Shown: piece after piece, positions 23,383 to 35,691 of the stretch
Layout of the letters: each line of letters starts with the position of its first letter
Numbering within the stretch: position 1 is the first letter of the stretch
From: Nemophila menziesii
Taxonomy: Eukaryota > Streptophyta > Magnoliopsida > Boraginales > Hydrophyllaceae
Assembly (NCBI GenBank): GCA_029959085.1
Contig: JARWIR010000092.1
Location: forward strand, 558,001 to 622,000
Direction: 5' to 3'
DNA length: 64,000 nucleotides
Made by a program: the position numbers and the translations under genes
The notes under the pieces: generated by a model
Seen by the model: only the letters and a program-made list of their open reading frames with translations
The model's database searches: none
Told to the model about the DNA's origin: nothing

Positions 23383-24866
23383 ATAGGTGGATCACTTTTT
23401 CCCACAACATTATTTCCACTCTTATTCTTCTATATGATCAAATTTCAGGAATAATTTGGTACTTTGCATAACCATTTTATTAGCAGAACCTTGAGGGCAA
23501 GGTTCTTGAAATAGGGTATGGAAATGTTATGACTATGTTTAGGAAATATTAAGTTAGGCGGGAATGAAATATTCATTTGTATTTGAAATAAGAATAGAAC
23601 GGTTTATTACCGTTATGGTCCGTTGTAGTGAATTATATTATATATTGTAATAGTTTGTAGGCTGCAAGATATGTGAAAAGATAAATAAAGTTTCCTTCTT
23701 ATCTCTTGAGTCTTCCTTCTCCTTCTTCTTTTCTCTTTTATATTCTTCTATTCTATAACTCTTCTACCATTCCATGATGGGAAAGTAGATATTCAATAAT
23801 TATATTACAGTATAATCTATGCAAATACAGTAATTAATTATTATTATTATAATTATAATTATTAATCATATATATTTATCTAAATCATCGCATAGTACTG
23901 GGTAAACCAAGGGTAATATATTTCGGTTTAAAGAATTTTTGGGTAACCCAAGGTTAGGGTAAAAATTTTTTTACCTTCGGTTTACCTGCATTAATAACCA
24001 TTAGTCAAACATTTTTAATTCATGAAAAACTTAGAAAAATGACAAAATTTAAAAGACCGATATCATTATACTTATAAAGATTAAAGTTACAATTTTGACA
24101 TTACAAATCAAGAACTCGTGAATCGAATAGTTCGAATAAGTTACAATCATTTTGTTTGAACATCAAAAGCGTAGGTAGACCGGGAATTTGGTAGTGACCT
24201 TTAGAATATCTTAGAAGCCAAATGAAAAAACTTCTCTCATATGCATGTTTTGTATATATTTTTTATTACATGGTTTTTCGGTTTAAGTAACCATAACCCA
24301 ATACATGGACCCGTAAATTATAAGGTAACCCAATGAGTAAGGTTGGTTCATGTAAAATTAACATATGTTTCGGGTCGGTTTGGTTGAAATTAATTCGGTT
24401 TTTGGTTTTGGTAAATTTTTGCTCTGCCATAGACAAAAATATTCATACCACACTGTCATGATATCTCTGCTACACCATAAATATAGAAGGAAAAAAATTC
24501 AATCTCGTCTCTTCATCATCAATGAAATTGATTACAATTCCCAACCTAGTCACATCACTTTTTTATAATTCTTCAAAATTTAAATTTATGTAAATCCACT
24601 CGTGTATAATTATACACATATCATTTAATATACAAGGTTTTTTTTCCTGGCGTTGCATGTCAATATTTTACAATTGTTGTTGAAATGAAAAGGGTAAATT
24701 TTCAGTATCTGATCAAATGGTATGTACTCTATTGCCTATCTTGTATATGTTTATGCATAAATATAAATTTTCTTCTTAAAAAGAGAAAGTGTGATTTTTG
24801 TTTGGATTCATTAATCAATTTTGGATTAAAAAGATAATATATACGTTTTATGTTGATTTAAAGCAG

Positions 24867-25058
24867 TCAAGGATGGTCAGAATAGACAAATACATGGGAA
24901 CCTCTAGAAAATCCATCGTTAATTGAGGATGACGTTGATGCTTTTGAAGAAAGGTTAGCTATTTTCTCACCATAGTGATAGTGCACAAAGAAAGAGATGT
25001 GTAAGAGGCGACAAAGACTTGACATAGTTGTATAGTGGTGTTTAGGGTTTTGTTTATC
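24867..25058 (+). pseudogene. LHP1: LHP1-like chromodomain exon, U5 copy
   Basis: As in U4, including the mutated donor (ataaga). Confidence 0.68.
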
Positions 25059-25305
25059 ATAAGAAACATTTTATTAGAGTTAGAAATAAATAAATAGATG
25101 TTAATTTTGCATAAATCTTTGATTTTTTTTAATGACAAAACAACATATATTTTATGAAAAGTCACGTATTATCAAATGAACTTCAAAATTACAACAATTT
25201 TTCCCTTTACATTTATTCTTAGTAATCTTTACTCACGAGCTAGATGTTATTTTTTTGGGTTGACCCTGGTCAAATATCATATTGTGCCTATAAATTATTA
25301 TCCAC

Positions 25306-25360
25306 TGAATTTTACATCATGTTAGAAGAATCAATTTTATCTTGGAGATCGAAGAAAGAA
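25306..25360 (+). mobile_element. Copia RNase H end only, U5 copy
   Basis: Same remnant and same upstream deletion junction as U4. Confidence 0.75.
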
Positions 25361-25395
25361 TTTGATAGCGCAATACAGATTTAGATATATTGTTT

Positions 25396-25970
25396 AATAA
25401 AAAAGTCATTTCCAGTAGGAAAAGTAAAGAAGAAGACACATAGATATTCAAAGATAATTCACCCACAGAAATCGAAGAAGCACTAGAATAATTTTCAGCA
25501 GAAGATCTACATATCACACCTATCAAATTAAAAGGAAACGGACAACAGAAGTTCATCAGAAAATAGAAAAGGTCGGGCCACTAGATGGAACAAACAATGA
25601 ACTATCGAAGAGCGTAAGTAAATTGCGTTAAAAGAAAAAGAACGGACATCTGAAATAAATATCTCCGACCACTAAGAGAAAGAGACAATGTAAAGTGAAG
25701 TTGGAATTTCTATTAGCCAAATCCAATCCTACAAGTCAAATGCTTGGAAGATTCTTGATATAGAATTCATCAGGCATTCTAGGGACTTGTGGACAATTGG
25801 AAATATTAAAATGAAGCCTTTTTATAACCATTGTTATTCTGTTAGATGAATTGATACAATAAACATACATTTACCAAAAAGCCAACTGGAACCTGACCAA
25901 CAAATCCGAAAATTCAAATTCAGGGCCTAAGAAAGAGAATTAGAATTAGAATTGAGGCAAAGGCAGTCAT
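25396..25970 (+). pseudogene. Decayed unidentified frame across U5/U6 boundary
   Basis: Near-identical to the U4/U5 boundary copy. Confidence 0.4.
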
Positions 25971-26528
25971 GGAATCTTATAAGCTAGCATTATAATATCA
26001 TATGAATTGATTACTAATGAGTCATATTTCCTAAAAGTTATAATCAACGTCTCCAACCCAACTAGAAAATGTGATGATATTATTTTACCATACTTGATGA
26101 AATATAATACTATATAGTTTTTCTCTCATTCTTTTTTCTTGGAACCATAGAACATATTCCTTGGACAGGCTAGTTAGACGTCCCTATAGACTAGTGAATT
26201 CTAGTATGTTACTCTTATTATTGTATTGTTTTGTCTATTCTTTCAGATTTTATCAATTAACCAATTTTAGTTGAAAAATACATAAATAAATTTATTAACA
26301 TATGACCATAAGAAATTTTAATATTTAAATTTTTTATTATAATTAATAATATAAAATTTATCATTGCATAAAGAGAAACATAACGTTTAAGTTTTAATTT
26401 TTAATTGTGTCACAAAAAATCAACAAGAAAAATATAATTGAAAATACTTAAAAAAAATAAATTAAATCACAATTTTTTTGAAATGGTGTCGTCCAATATT
26501 AAAATCATTTGTATTCAGAAAATATCAC

Positions 26529-26804
26529 TCCTCCTATTTAAAAACCCTAAGCACAGCCTCCTTCAATTATCATACACACATTTTGATCATCTTCTTCATC
26601 AACAAATATTTATCTCTTCTAAAGATACTATTAGAAACTATACACTATAATTCCTCTTTTTCTGAACCTAGTCTTTTTCAATATTATGGTGCATCTAAAA
26701 CCAAGTCATTATTCAAACTTCCATTCTACGAGTTAAATTCAATCGTGTATATGCTAGTATCTATCAGATCGATGATCACGACATTTCAGTAATCTTAGGA
26801 CATG
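26529..26804 (+). promoter_or_regulatory. TATA/leader block, U6 copy (shortened)
   Basis: Same box and same leader deletion as U5. Confidence 0.4.
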
Positions 26805-27545
26805 GTAAATTTTTCTAATTATTCAATTGCTTTTTATTTATTTTTTTGTAAATAACTTATATATCAATTAAATGAATTTTTTAATTGCTTTAAACATACA
26901 TTAAACACCCATCCACCACTACAAATCCCAAGGTTATACACGGGTGTTGAAAGAGTAGAAGATGTATCCTTGTGTTATTACCAAAATAGAAATTAAACTC
27001 TTATGGAGTGGTTGATTTGTAACAATTAGGTAAAAAATTTAGATCCACCTATCTTGATCCACCTACCTTGATCCACCTAGTGTCTTAGATCTAAATTAGG
27101 ATCCACCTACACGCTTTAAATTTTTTGCTTCATATTGTACGCCAAAAAAACACTGCTACCAAGATGTTATTTATTTTTATAAACCATAAAATTTAGTAAA
27201 AACAATTATTTAAAAAATATATGATTATAGAGGAAGATTTAATCAGACAGACTCCTTTATTCTATCAAATCCATGGCAATTGGTGAGATTGCAGTCTATG
27301 TAAAGTGCCCTCGTATAATAGGCTATATTTACTTTAAACAACTTCCAATTAAATAAATGCCAATAGGTGAATTTTTAGTATGTTATGACTATGTTTAGGA
27401 AATATTAAGTTAGGCGGGAATGAAATATTCATTTGTATTTGAAATAAGAATAGAACGATTTATTACCGTTATGGTCCATAGTGAATTGTATTATATATTA
27501 TAATAGTTTGTAGGCTACAAGATATGTTAAAAGATAAATAAAGTT

Positions 27546-27883
27546 CTGCCAATTATCTATGGCCAGTTGAGGAGGAGAAGGAATTCGAGTCTATAATGAA
27601 GAAGAATCGACTAACAAAGGGTAAAAGGTTTATAGCACCTGCTTTGAAAAGCTTGGCTTCCTAGACTAGGAAAAGCATTATCAACTACTATCTGAGCATT
27701 TACATTCCAACGCAAATAACGTTGAAGACTAGTATTTCCAGAGATGAGAAATTTGGCACAGATGAGGAGGAGGAGATAGTAGCAGATGGAGAAACCATGC
27801 CACCAAAGGGTTCAAAGAGGAGAAGTAGATCTCGTAGTTCAAACGCAAAAGCATCGAAAGCTGAGAAGGGTAGCAGGTTCTAA
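27546..27883 (+). pseudogene. Captured SANT/Myb-like C-terminal exon, copy C (nonsense)
   Basis: A TAG (cttcctagact instead of cttcccagact, C to T in a CAG codon) interrupts the frame after KSL.S. A 6-base loss lies further on. Confidence 0.5.
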
Positions 27884-28250
27884 ACTGGGGATGTTATGAC
27901 TATGTTTAGGAAATATTAAGTTAGGCGGGAATGAAATATTCATTTGTATTTGAAATAAGAATAGGACGGTTTATTACCGTTCGTTATGGTGAATTGTATT
28001 ATATATTGTAATAGTTTGTAGGCTACAGGATATGTAAAAAGATAAATAAAGTTCCTTCTAATCTCTTTGGTATTCTCCTTCTTTTTCTCCTTCTTCTTCT
28101 ATAATTCTCTTCTTCCATTCCATTATGGGAAGGTAGGTATTCAATAATTATATTATAGTATAATCTATTTAAATACTGTAATTTATAATTATTATTAATA
28201 TATATACAATTATTATTTATAAATCATTTCATTGGTGCTTTCATTGAGTG

Positions 28251-28808
28251 ATGGATGTTAGACTCAATTATCAATCCATTGATGTAGTACTCAGAATCTT
28301 ACGAGAAATTGTTCATATCAAATTTAAACGATTTGATGGTAGTGATCTAGATGATTGGGTGTTACAAGCAAATCGATTTTTTACTATTCATAAAAATGTT
28401 GATGACAGCCATGGTCCTGCTCTACAGTGGTTTCAACAAATAAACAATATTTGTTCATTTCTAAGTTGGGAAGAATTTCTTCGATTATTGAAAATTCGAT
28501 TTATGCAAACAAGGAATAATGTAGAGAATATTATTCTGGAAAATTCACATCAACATGCCGAAACTGTTCAAATTTCAAAGGAGTTTTGTTTTAAAGCACA
28601 ATCAAAAATTGATATGAAGTCTATAGAAATGGTTTCTAGCGTGGATTGCGATAATTTCATTTATTTCCAAGACAATAATTTGATAAATGAAGAAATAAAT
28701 GATTACATTGATAATCAAATTTCTTGGAAAAATATTGACTCCAATATTATTGTAGAGAGCGAATATCTGCATATAGTGCTTCAAATAAATCAACTTGTGC
28801 TACTTTAA
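28251..28808 (+). CDS. Ty3-gypsy-type gag fragment, copy C (open, internal 11-codon loss)
   Basis: The only copy whose frame is open from the ATG to the common stop (185 codons). It has lost 33 bases, joining NVDDS directly to HGPALQWFQ, so the RLDLASLHMD part of the gag core is missing. The Retrotrans_gag signature is otherwise present (KRFDGSD, FFTIHKN, SWEEFLRLLKIRF). The C-terminal part (from about NNVENIILEN) is acidic and Asn/Ile-rich and not typical of gag, and no zinc knuckle is present. A nucleocapsid function is therefore unlikely. Confidence 0.75.
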   Translation: MDVRLNYQSIDVVLRILREIVHIKFKRFDGSDLDDWVLQANRFFTIHKNVDDSHGPALQWFQQINNICSFLSWEEFLRLLKIRFMQTRNNVENIILENSHQHAETVQISKEFCFKAQSKIDMKSIEMVSSVDCDNFIYFQDNNLINEEINDYIDNQISWKNIDSNIIVESEYLHIVLQINQLVLL

Positions 28809-29823
28809 ATAAGTGGATCACTTTTTCCCACAACATTATTTCTACTCTTATTCTTCTATATGATCAAATTTCAGGAATAATTTGGTACTTTGCAGAACCA
28901 TTTTATTAGCAGAACCATGAGGGAAAGGTTCTTGAAATAGGGTATGGAAATGTTATGACTATGTTTAGGAAATATTAAGTTAGGCGGGAATGAAATATTC
29001 ATTTGTATTTGAAATACGAATAGATATATTATATATTGTAATAGTTTGTATGCTACAAGATATGTGAAAAGATAAATAAAGTTTCCTTCTTATCTCTTGA
29101 GTCTTCCTTCTCCTTCTTCTTTTCTCTTTTCTATTCTTCTATTCTATAACTCTTCTACCATTCCATTATGGGAATGTAGATATTTAATAATTATATTACA
29201 GTATAATCTATGCAAATACTGTAATTAATTATTATTATTATTATAATTATAATTATTAATCATATATATTTATCTAAATCATCGCATAGTACTGGGTAAA
29301 CCAAGGGTAATATATTTCGGTTTAAAGAATTTTTGGGTAACCCAAGGGTAGGGTAAAATTTTTTTTACCTTCGGTTAACCGCATTAATCAATATTAGTCA
29401 AACATTTTTAATGCATGAAAAACTTACGAAAATGACAAAATTTAAATGACCGATATCATTATACTTCTAAAGATTAAAGTTACAATTTTGACATTACAAA
29501 ACAGGAACTCGTGAATCGAATAGTTCAAATAAGTTACAATCAGTTACAATCATTTTGTTTGAACATCAAAAGCGTAGGTAGACCGGGAACTTGGTAGTGA
29601 CCTTTAGAATATCTTAGAAGCCAACTGAAAAAACTTCTCTCATATGCATGTTTTGTATATATTTTTTATTACATGGTTTTTCGGTTTAAGTAACCATAAC
29701 CCAATACATGGACCCGTAAATTATAAGGTAACCCAATGAGTAAGGTTGGTTCATGTAAAATTAACATATGTTTCGGGTCGGTTTGGTTGAAATTAACTCG
29801 GTTTTTGGTTTTAGAAAATATCA

Positions 29824-30100
29824 CTCCTCATGTTTAAAAACCCTAAGCACCGCCTCCTTCAATTATCATACACACATTCTGATCATCTTCTTCATCAACA
29901 AATATTTATCTCTTCTAAAGATACTATTAGAAACTATCCACTATCATTCCTCTTTTTCTGAACCTAGTCTTTTTCAATAATATGGTGCATCTAAAACTAA
30001 GTCATTATTCAACCTTCCATTCTACGAGTTAAATTCAATCGTGTATATGCTAGTATCTATCAGATCGATGATCACGACATTTCAGTAATCTTAGGACATG
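29824..30100 (+). promoter_or_regulatory. TATA/leader block, U7 copy
   Basis: atgtttaaaaaccctaagc box right after the fusion junction, shortened leader, and a perfect acatg|gtaagt donor-like end (gtaaat in other copies). Confidence 0.38.
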
Positions 30101-30810
30101 GTAAGTTTTTCTAATTATTCAATTGCTTTTTATTTATTTTTTTGTAAATAACTTATATATCAATTAAATGAATTTTTTTAATTGCTTTAAACACACATTA
30201 AACACCCATCCACAACTACAAATCCCTAGGTTATACACGAGTGTTAAAAGAGTAGAAGATGTATCCTTGTGTTATTACCAAAATAGAAATTAAACTCTTA
30301 TGGAGTGGTTGATTTGTATCAATTAGGTAAAAAATTTAGATCCACCTATCTTGATCCACCTACCTTGACCTACCTAGTGTCTTAGATCTAAATTAGGATC
30401 CACCTACACGCTTTAAATTTTTTGCTTCATATTGCACGCAAAAAAACACTGCGACCAAGATGTTATTTATTTTTATAAACCATAAAATTTAGTAAAAACA
30501 ATTATTTAAAAAATATATGATTATAGAGGAAGGTTTAATCAGACAGACTCCTTTATTCTATTAAATCCATGGCAATTGGTGAGATTGCAGTCTATGTAAA
30601 GTGCCCTCGTATAATAGGCTATATTTACTTAAAACAGCTTCCAATTAAATAACGCCAATAGGTGAATTTTTAGTATGTTATGACTATGTTTAGGAAATAT
30701 TAAGTTAGGCGAGAATGAAATATTCATTTGTATTTGAAATAAGAATAGAATGTATTATATATTGTAATAGTTTGTAGGCTACAAGATATGTGAAAAGCTA
30801 AATAAAGTTC

Positions 30811-31153
30811 TGCCAATTATCTATGGCCAGTTGAGGAGGAGAAGGAATTCGAGTCTATAATGAAGAAGAATAGACTAACAAAGGGTAAAAGGTTTATAGC
30901 ACCTGCTTTGAAAAGCTTGCCTTCCCAGACTAGGAAAAGCATTATCAACTACTATCTGAGCATTTACATTCCAACGCAAATAAGGTTGAAGACTAGTATT
31001 TCCAGAGATGAGAAATTTGGCACAGATGATGAGGCGAAGGAGGAGATAGTAGCAGATGGAGAAACCATGCCACCAAAGGGTTCAAAGAGGAGAAGTAGTT
31101 CTCGTAGTTCAAACGCAAAAGCATCCAAAGCTGAGAAGGGTAGCAGGTTCTAA
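30811..31153 (+). CDS. Captured SANT/Myb-like C-terminal exon, copy D (open, 97 codons from ATG)
   Basis: The frame is open from the LTR junction (ANYLWPVEEEKEFESIM...) through a 97-codon ATG frame to TAA. W..EEEKEFESIM, then FIAPALKSLPSQTRKSIINY, Y.SIYIP...RL and an acidic DDEA.EEIV stretch resemble the C-terminal SANT/Myb-like segment of plant ELM2-SANT (including ARID-ELM2) chromatin proteins, which end in an LW..EEE..F...V......F...L...FPS.T...LVSYYFNV pattern plus a DSDDDE tail. A basic RRSSSRSSNAKASKAEKG end follows. The assignment rests on recalled family pattern, not a search. Only the last exon is present; TAA is 8 bases before the second LTR. A spliced or read-through mRNA of a host gene is the likely source. 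Confidence 0.5.
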
Positions 31154-31516
31154 ACTGGGGATGTTATGACTATGTTTAGGAAATATTAAGTTAGGCTGGA
31201 ATGAAATATTCATTTGTATTTGAAATAAGAATAGGATGGTTTATTACCGTTATGGTGAATTGTATTATATATTGTAATAGTTTGTAGGCTACAGGATATG
31301 TAAAAAGGTAAATAAAGTTCCTTCTAATCTCTTTGGTCTTCTCCTTCTTTTTCTCCTTCTTCTTCTATAATTCTCTTCTTCCATTCCATTATGGGAATGT
31401 AGGTATTCAATAATTATATTACAGTATAATCTACTTTAATACTGTAATTTATAATTATTATTAATATATATACAATTATTATTTATAAATCATTTCATTG
31501 GTACTTTCATTGAGTG

Positions 31517-32079
31517 ATGGATGTTAGACTCAATTATCAATCCATTGATGCAGTACTCAGAATCTTACGAGAAATTGTTCATATCAAATTTAAACGTTTT
31601 GATGGTAGTGATCCAGATGATTGGGTGTTACAAGCAAATCGATTTTTATTTCATTTCTAAGTTGGGAAGAATTTCTTCGATTATTGAAAATTAGATTTAT
31701 GCAAACAAGGAATAATGTAGAGAATATTATTCTGGAAAATTCACATCAACATGTCGAAACTGTTCAAATTTCAAAGGAGTTTTGTTTTAAAGCACAATCA
31801 AAAATTGATATGAAGTCTATAGAAATGGTTTCTAGCGTGGATTGCGATAATTTCATTTATTTCCAAGACAATAATTTGATAAATGAAGAAATAAATAATT
31901 ACATTGATAATCAAATTTCTTGGAAAAATATTGACTCCAATATTATTGTAGAGAGCGAATATCTGCATATAGTGCTTCAAATAAATCAAATTGTGCTACT
32001 TCAAATATGTGGATCACTTTTTTTCCCACAACATTATTTCCACTCTTTATTCTTCTATATGATCAAATTTCAGGAATAA
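31517..32079 (+). pseudogene. Ty3-gypsy-type gag fragment, copy D
   Basis: MDVRLNYQSIDAVL through VLQANRF is intact, then a deletion (cgatttttatttcatttc) removes the LASLHMDG core and shifts frame. The part from SWEEFLRLLK on reopens and runs past the common stop (TTTAAATAG is CTTCAAATA here). Confidence 0.78.
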
Positions 32080-33528
32080 TTTGGTACTTTGCAGAACCAT
32101 TTTATTAGCAGAACCTTGAGGGAATGGTTCTTGAAATAGGGTATGGAAATGTTATGACTATGTTTAGGAAATATTAAGTTAGGCGGGACTGAAATATTCA
32201 TTTGTATTTGAAATAAGAATAGAACGGTTTATTACCGTTATGGTCCGCTGTAGTGAATTATATTATATATTGTAATAGTTTGTAGGCTACAAGATATGTG
32301 AAAAGACAAATAAAGTTTCCTTCTTATCTCTTGAGTCTTCTTTCTCCTTCTTCTTTTCTCTTTTCTATTCTTCTATTCTATAACTCTTCTACCATTCCAT
32401 TATGGGAATGTAGATATTCAATAATTATATTACAGTATAATCTATGCAAATACTGTAATTAATTATTATTATTATAATTATAATTATTAATCATATATAT
32501 TTATCTAAATCATCGCATAGTACTGGGTAAACCAAGGGTAATATATTTCGGTTTAAAAAATTTTCGGGTAACCCAAGGGTAGGGTAAAAAAATGTTTACC
32601 TTCGGTTTACCCACATTAATCAGCATTAGTTAAACATTTTTAATGCATGAAAAACTTAGAAAAATGACAAAATTTAAAAGACCGATATCATTATACTTCT
32701 AAAGATTAAAGTTACAATTTTGACATTACAAATCAAGAACTCGTGAATCGAATAGTTCAAATAAGTTACAATCAGTTACAATCATTTTGTTTGAACATCA
32801 AAAGCGTAGGTAGACCGGGAACTTGGTAGTGACCTTTAGAATATCTTCGAAGCCAAATAAAAAACTTCTCTCATATGCATGTTTTGTATATATTTTTTAT
32901 TACATGGTTTTTCGGTTTAAGTAACCATAACCCAATAGATTGAGTAATATACGGGTAAAATACATGGACCCGTAAATTATAAGGTAACCAAATGAGTAAG
33001 GTTGGTTCATGTAAAATTAACATATGTTTCGGGTCGGTTTGGTTGAAATTAACTCGGTTTTTGGTTTTAGTAAATTTTTGCTCTTCCATAGACAAAATAT
33101 CATTCCACACTGTCATGATATCACTGCTACACCATAAATATAGAAGGAAAAAAATTCAAACTCGTCTCTTCATCATCAATGAAATTGATTTCAATTCCCA
33201 ACCTAGTCACATCACTTTTTTTTATAATTCTTCAAAATTTAAATTTATGTAAATCTACTCGTGTATAATTATACACGTATCATTTAATATACAAGGTTAT
33301 TTTTCCTGGCGTTGCATGTCAATATTTTACAGTTGTTGTTGAAATGAAAAGGGTAAATTTTCAGTATCTGATCAAATAGTATGTACTCTATTGCCTATCT
33401 TTTATATGTTTATGCATAAATTTAATTTTTCTTCTTAAAAAAGAGAAAGTGTGATTTGTGTTTGGATTCATTAATCAAATTTGGATTAAAAAGATAATAT
33501 ATATACGTTTTATGTTGATTTAAAGCGG

Positions 33529-33715
33529 GCAAGGATGGCCAGAATAGACAAATATATGGGAACCTCTAGAAAATCCATCGTTAATAAAGGATGACGTTGA
33601 TGCTTTTGAAGAAAGGTTAGCTATTTTCTCACCATAGTGATAGTGCACAAAGAAAGAGAGGTGTAAGAGGCGACAAAGACTTGACATAGTTGTAGTGTTT
33701 AGGGTTTTGTTTATC
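33529..33715 (+). pseudogene. LHP1: LHP1-like chromodomain exon, U7 copy
   Basis: GWPE-stop-TNIWEPLEN, then KDDVDAFEERL. The acceptor is CGG instead of CAG, a change shared only with U11; the GTAAGT donor is intact. Same 5-base loss near the end as U3 and U11. Confidence 0.7.
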
Positions 33716-34459
33716 GTAAGTAACATTTTATTAGAGTTAGAAATAAATAGATGTTAATTTTGCATAAATCTTTGATTTTTTTAATGCCAAAAAACAAATA
33801 TTCTATGAAAAGTCACTTATTATCAAATGAACTTCAAAATTACAACAATTTTTCCCTTTACATTTATTCTTAGTAATCATTACTCACAAGCTAGATGTTA
33901 TTTTTTTGGGTTGAACCTGGTAAAAATCATATCGTGACTATAAATTATTATCCACATTCACTATAATTTTAATACGTACCCTATAATACCATAACTCTTA
34001 CTTCCCCTAAAATATCATATCGTGCCTCATTCAATCATTTAATCCACTACTCAAAATATTTAGCAACCTATAGTACCTAATATAGCAATAAAACCACTAG
34101 CATAATCCCATTAGCTCAATTTACGAACCCACTACCCCAATCACAAACACCCTACGATTTCGAAAAATTACCTCTCATGCACCCTATATTTTAAATGTAA
34201 ACATAACCCACATTTTTTAAACTTATTCAGAATATCTGCCACACTACGTTAGACAACCCACATCCTAATTTGATATTATAAGTGTTCCATCATCAATCAA
34301 CTCCTACCATATCCATCTTCCACCTTGTTGCAATCTTAAAAAACGGTAGATCTACCTACTTTTAATATTTTTTTGTCATGCAAAAAAAATTCTCATTCAC
34401 ATCACACATTTAGTTAGCATTTTCAATCCAATTAAGCATCTAGAGTTCATTAATGTGTA

Positions 34460-35655
34460 TATGAACCTCTTCGAAATATGGAAATGGATGATGAAGTATA
34501 ATGCTCTTATTGTTAGTACATGGGTTCTTTAGTTTAAGTACAAGGTTGATGGTAGTGTAGAGCATTGCAGATCATGGTTAGTAGATACAATGGTTACTCA
34601 ATTAAGAAGACTTGACTACCCCTAGTATCTGTTACATATTGTTAGAACATTGGTTCTTCAAATTAGGAACAAGGTTGATGGTAGTGGGGAGCGTTGCAGA
34701 TCGTGGTTAGTGGATATAATGATTACTCGGTTACATGTAATCATTATATCTATTGTTCTCCAATTGCAAAACTCACAAATTTGTAGTGTTAATTATCATT
34801 TGTTTCCATTAAACATTGAGCACTTCCTCAAATGGATGTTTATAACACCTTCCTACATGGTAATTTCTATGAAGAAGTTTAGACTATACCAACATTATTG
34901 GTAAATAGGGAGAGAAATTATTATGTCTGTTAGGCAATTATTATATGATCTCAAATAGTCCTATCGAAATTGGGTTGCCAAATAATTGTCATCATTACAA
35001 GAATATGGTTATTCACCTTCACTAGTAAATTATTATTTGATCACTAGATGTCATGAACCATCTATAAAATTAGTCTTTGTCTATGTCGACGATCTCATTA
35101 TTTGTTGAAATGATACATGAAAAATATAAGAAATTTAATATTTATGAATGAAAAACTTCACATCAAAGACTTGGGCCCTCTAAAATATTTTTTTGTCATG
35201 AAGTTTTTACGTTCAAATCAAGGAATTTATATATCTTAAAGACAATATGTGTTATACATCTTAAAAGACGATGAAAGTTTTTGTTCAAGACCTTCTAAAT
35301 TTCCAATGGTACAACATTTGAAATTTTAAATTGAAGAATAAAAGACTTCTCCATAATTCATCATCATAAAAGATATTGCATGTAAGATTGATATATTTCA
35401 CTGTTACCTGACCTAACACAATATTCTAAATGCTGAAAGAAGTATTTTTATGCATACTCCTAAAAAATATTATTTGGATGGTGCAACATTTACCAAATTA
35501 TATCTAACGAAAGCCTAGACAAGGAATAAAATTCACAAATAATAAGAAATCCTACATTGATATAGATTCGGCAAGGTACCTCACAACAAGATGCTCGACC
35601 ACCGAATTTTACATCATGTTACAAGAATACATTTTATCTTGGAGATCGAAGAAAT
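34460..35655 (+). mobile_element. Ty1-copia RT/RNase H relic, U7 copy
   Basis: Full-span copy with the KVDGS.ER half-repeats, QMDV block, YVDD, KDLGPLKYFF block and RNase H end (RYLTTRCSTTEFYIML). The internal inverted repeat is imperfect here (ctcggttacatg). Confidence 0.87.
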
Positions 35656-35691
35656 AATTTGATAGCGCAATACAAATTTAGATATATTGTT

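Larger units (their letters stand above)
21930..23892 (+). mobile_element. Three-LTR non-autonomous LTR element, copy B
   Basis: TAGTA at 21925-21929 and 23893-23897. Partial first LTR 21930-22095, second LTR 22440-22775, third LTR 23525-23892. Sister of copy A, with only scattered single-base differences. Confidence 0.9.
20349..25798 (+). repeat. Macrorepeat unit U5 (class C, with LTR element B)
   Basis: Nearly the same as U4 from the LTR element onward (same exon donor mutation, same deletion junction, same SANT-exon frameshift) and nearly the same as U6 in its first half (same accaaaaagccaactgg insertion and same leader deletion). This is what a tandem duplication with a 5.45-kb period, with breakpoints inside the units, would leave. 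Confidence 0.94.
27381..29286 (+). mobile_element. Three-LTR non-autonomous LTR element, copy C
   Basis: TAGTA at 27376-27380 and 29287-29291. Partial first LTR 27381-27545, second LTR 27892-28231, third LTR 28951-29286. The third LTR has lost about 30 bases around the AACGGT...ACCGTT hairpin. Confidence 0.9.
25799..29812 (+). repeat. Macrorepeat unit U6 (class C, truncated and fused to U7)
   Basis: First half matches U5; carries LTR element C. After the GGGTCGGTTTGG block the unit stops at about 29813 (ggttttag), where it is fused to the leader region of U7 (aaaatatcactcc). The LHP1-like exon, second spacer, copia relic and decayed frame of this unit, and the first ~0.7 kb of U7, are absent. 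Confidence 0.92.
30676..32517 (+). mobile_element. Three-LTR non-autonomous LTR element, copy D
   Basis: TAGTA at 30671-30675 and 32518-32522. Partial first LTR 30676-30810, second LTR 31162-31497, third LTR 32150-32517. About 110 bases of gag are missing. Confidence 0.9.
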
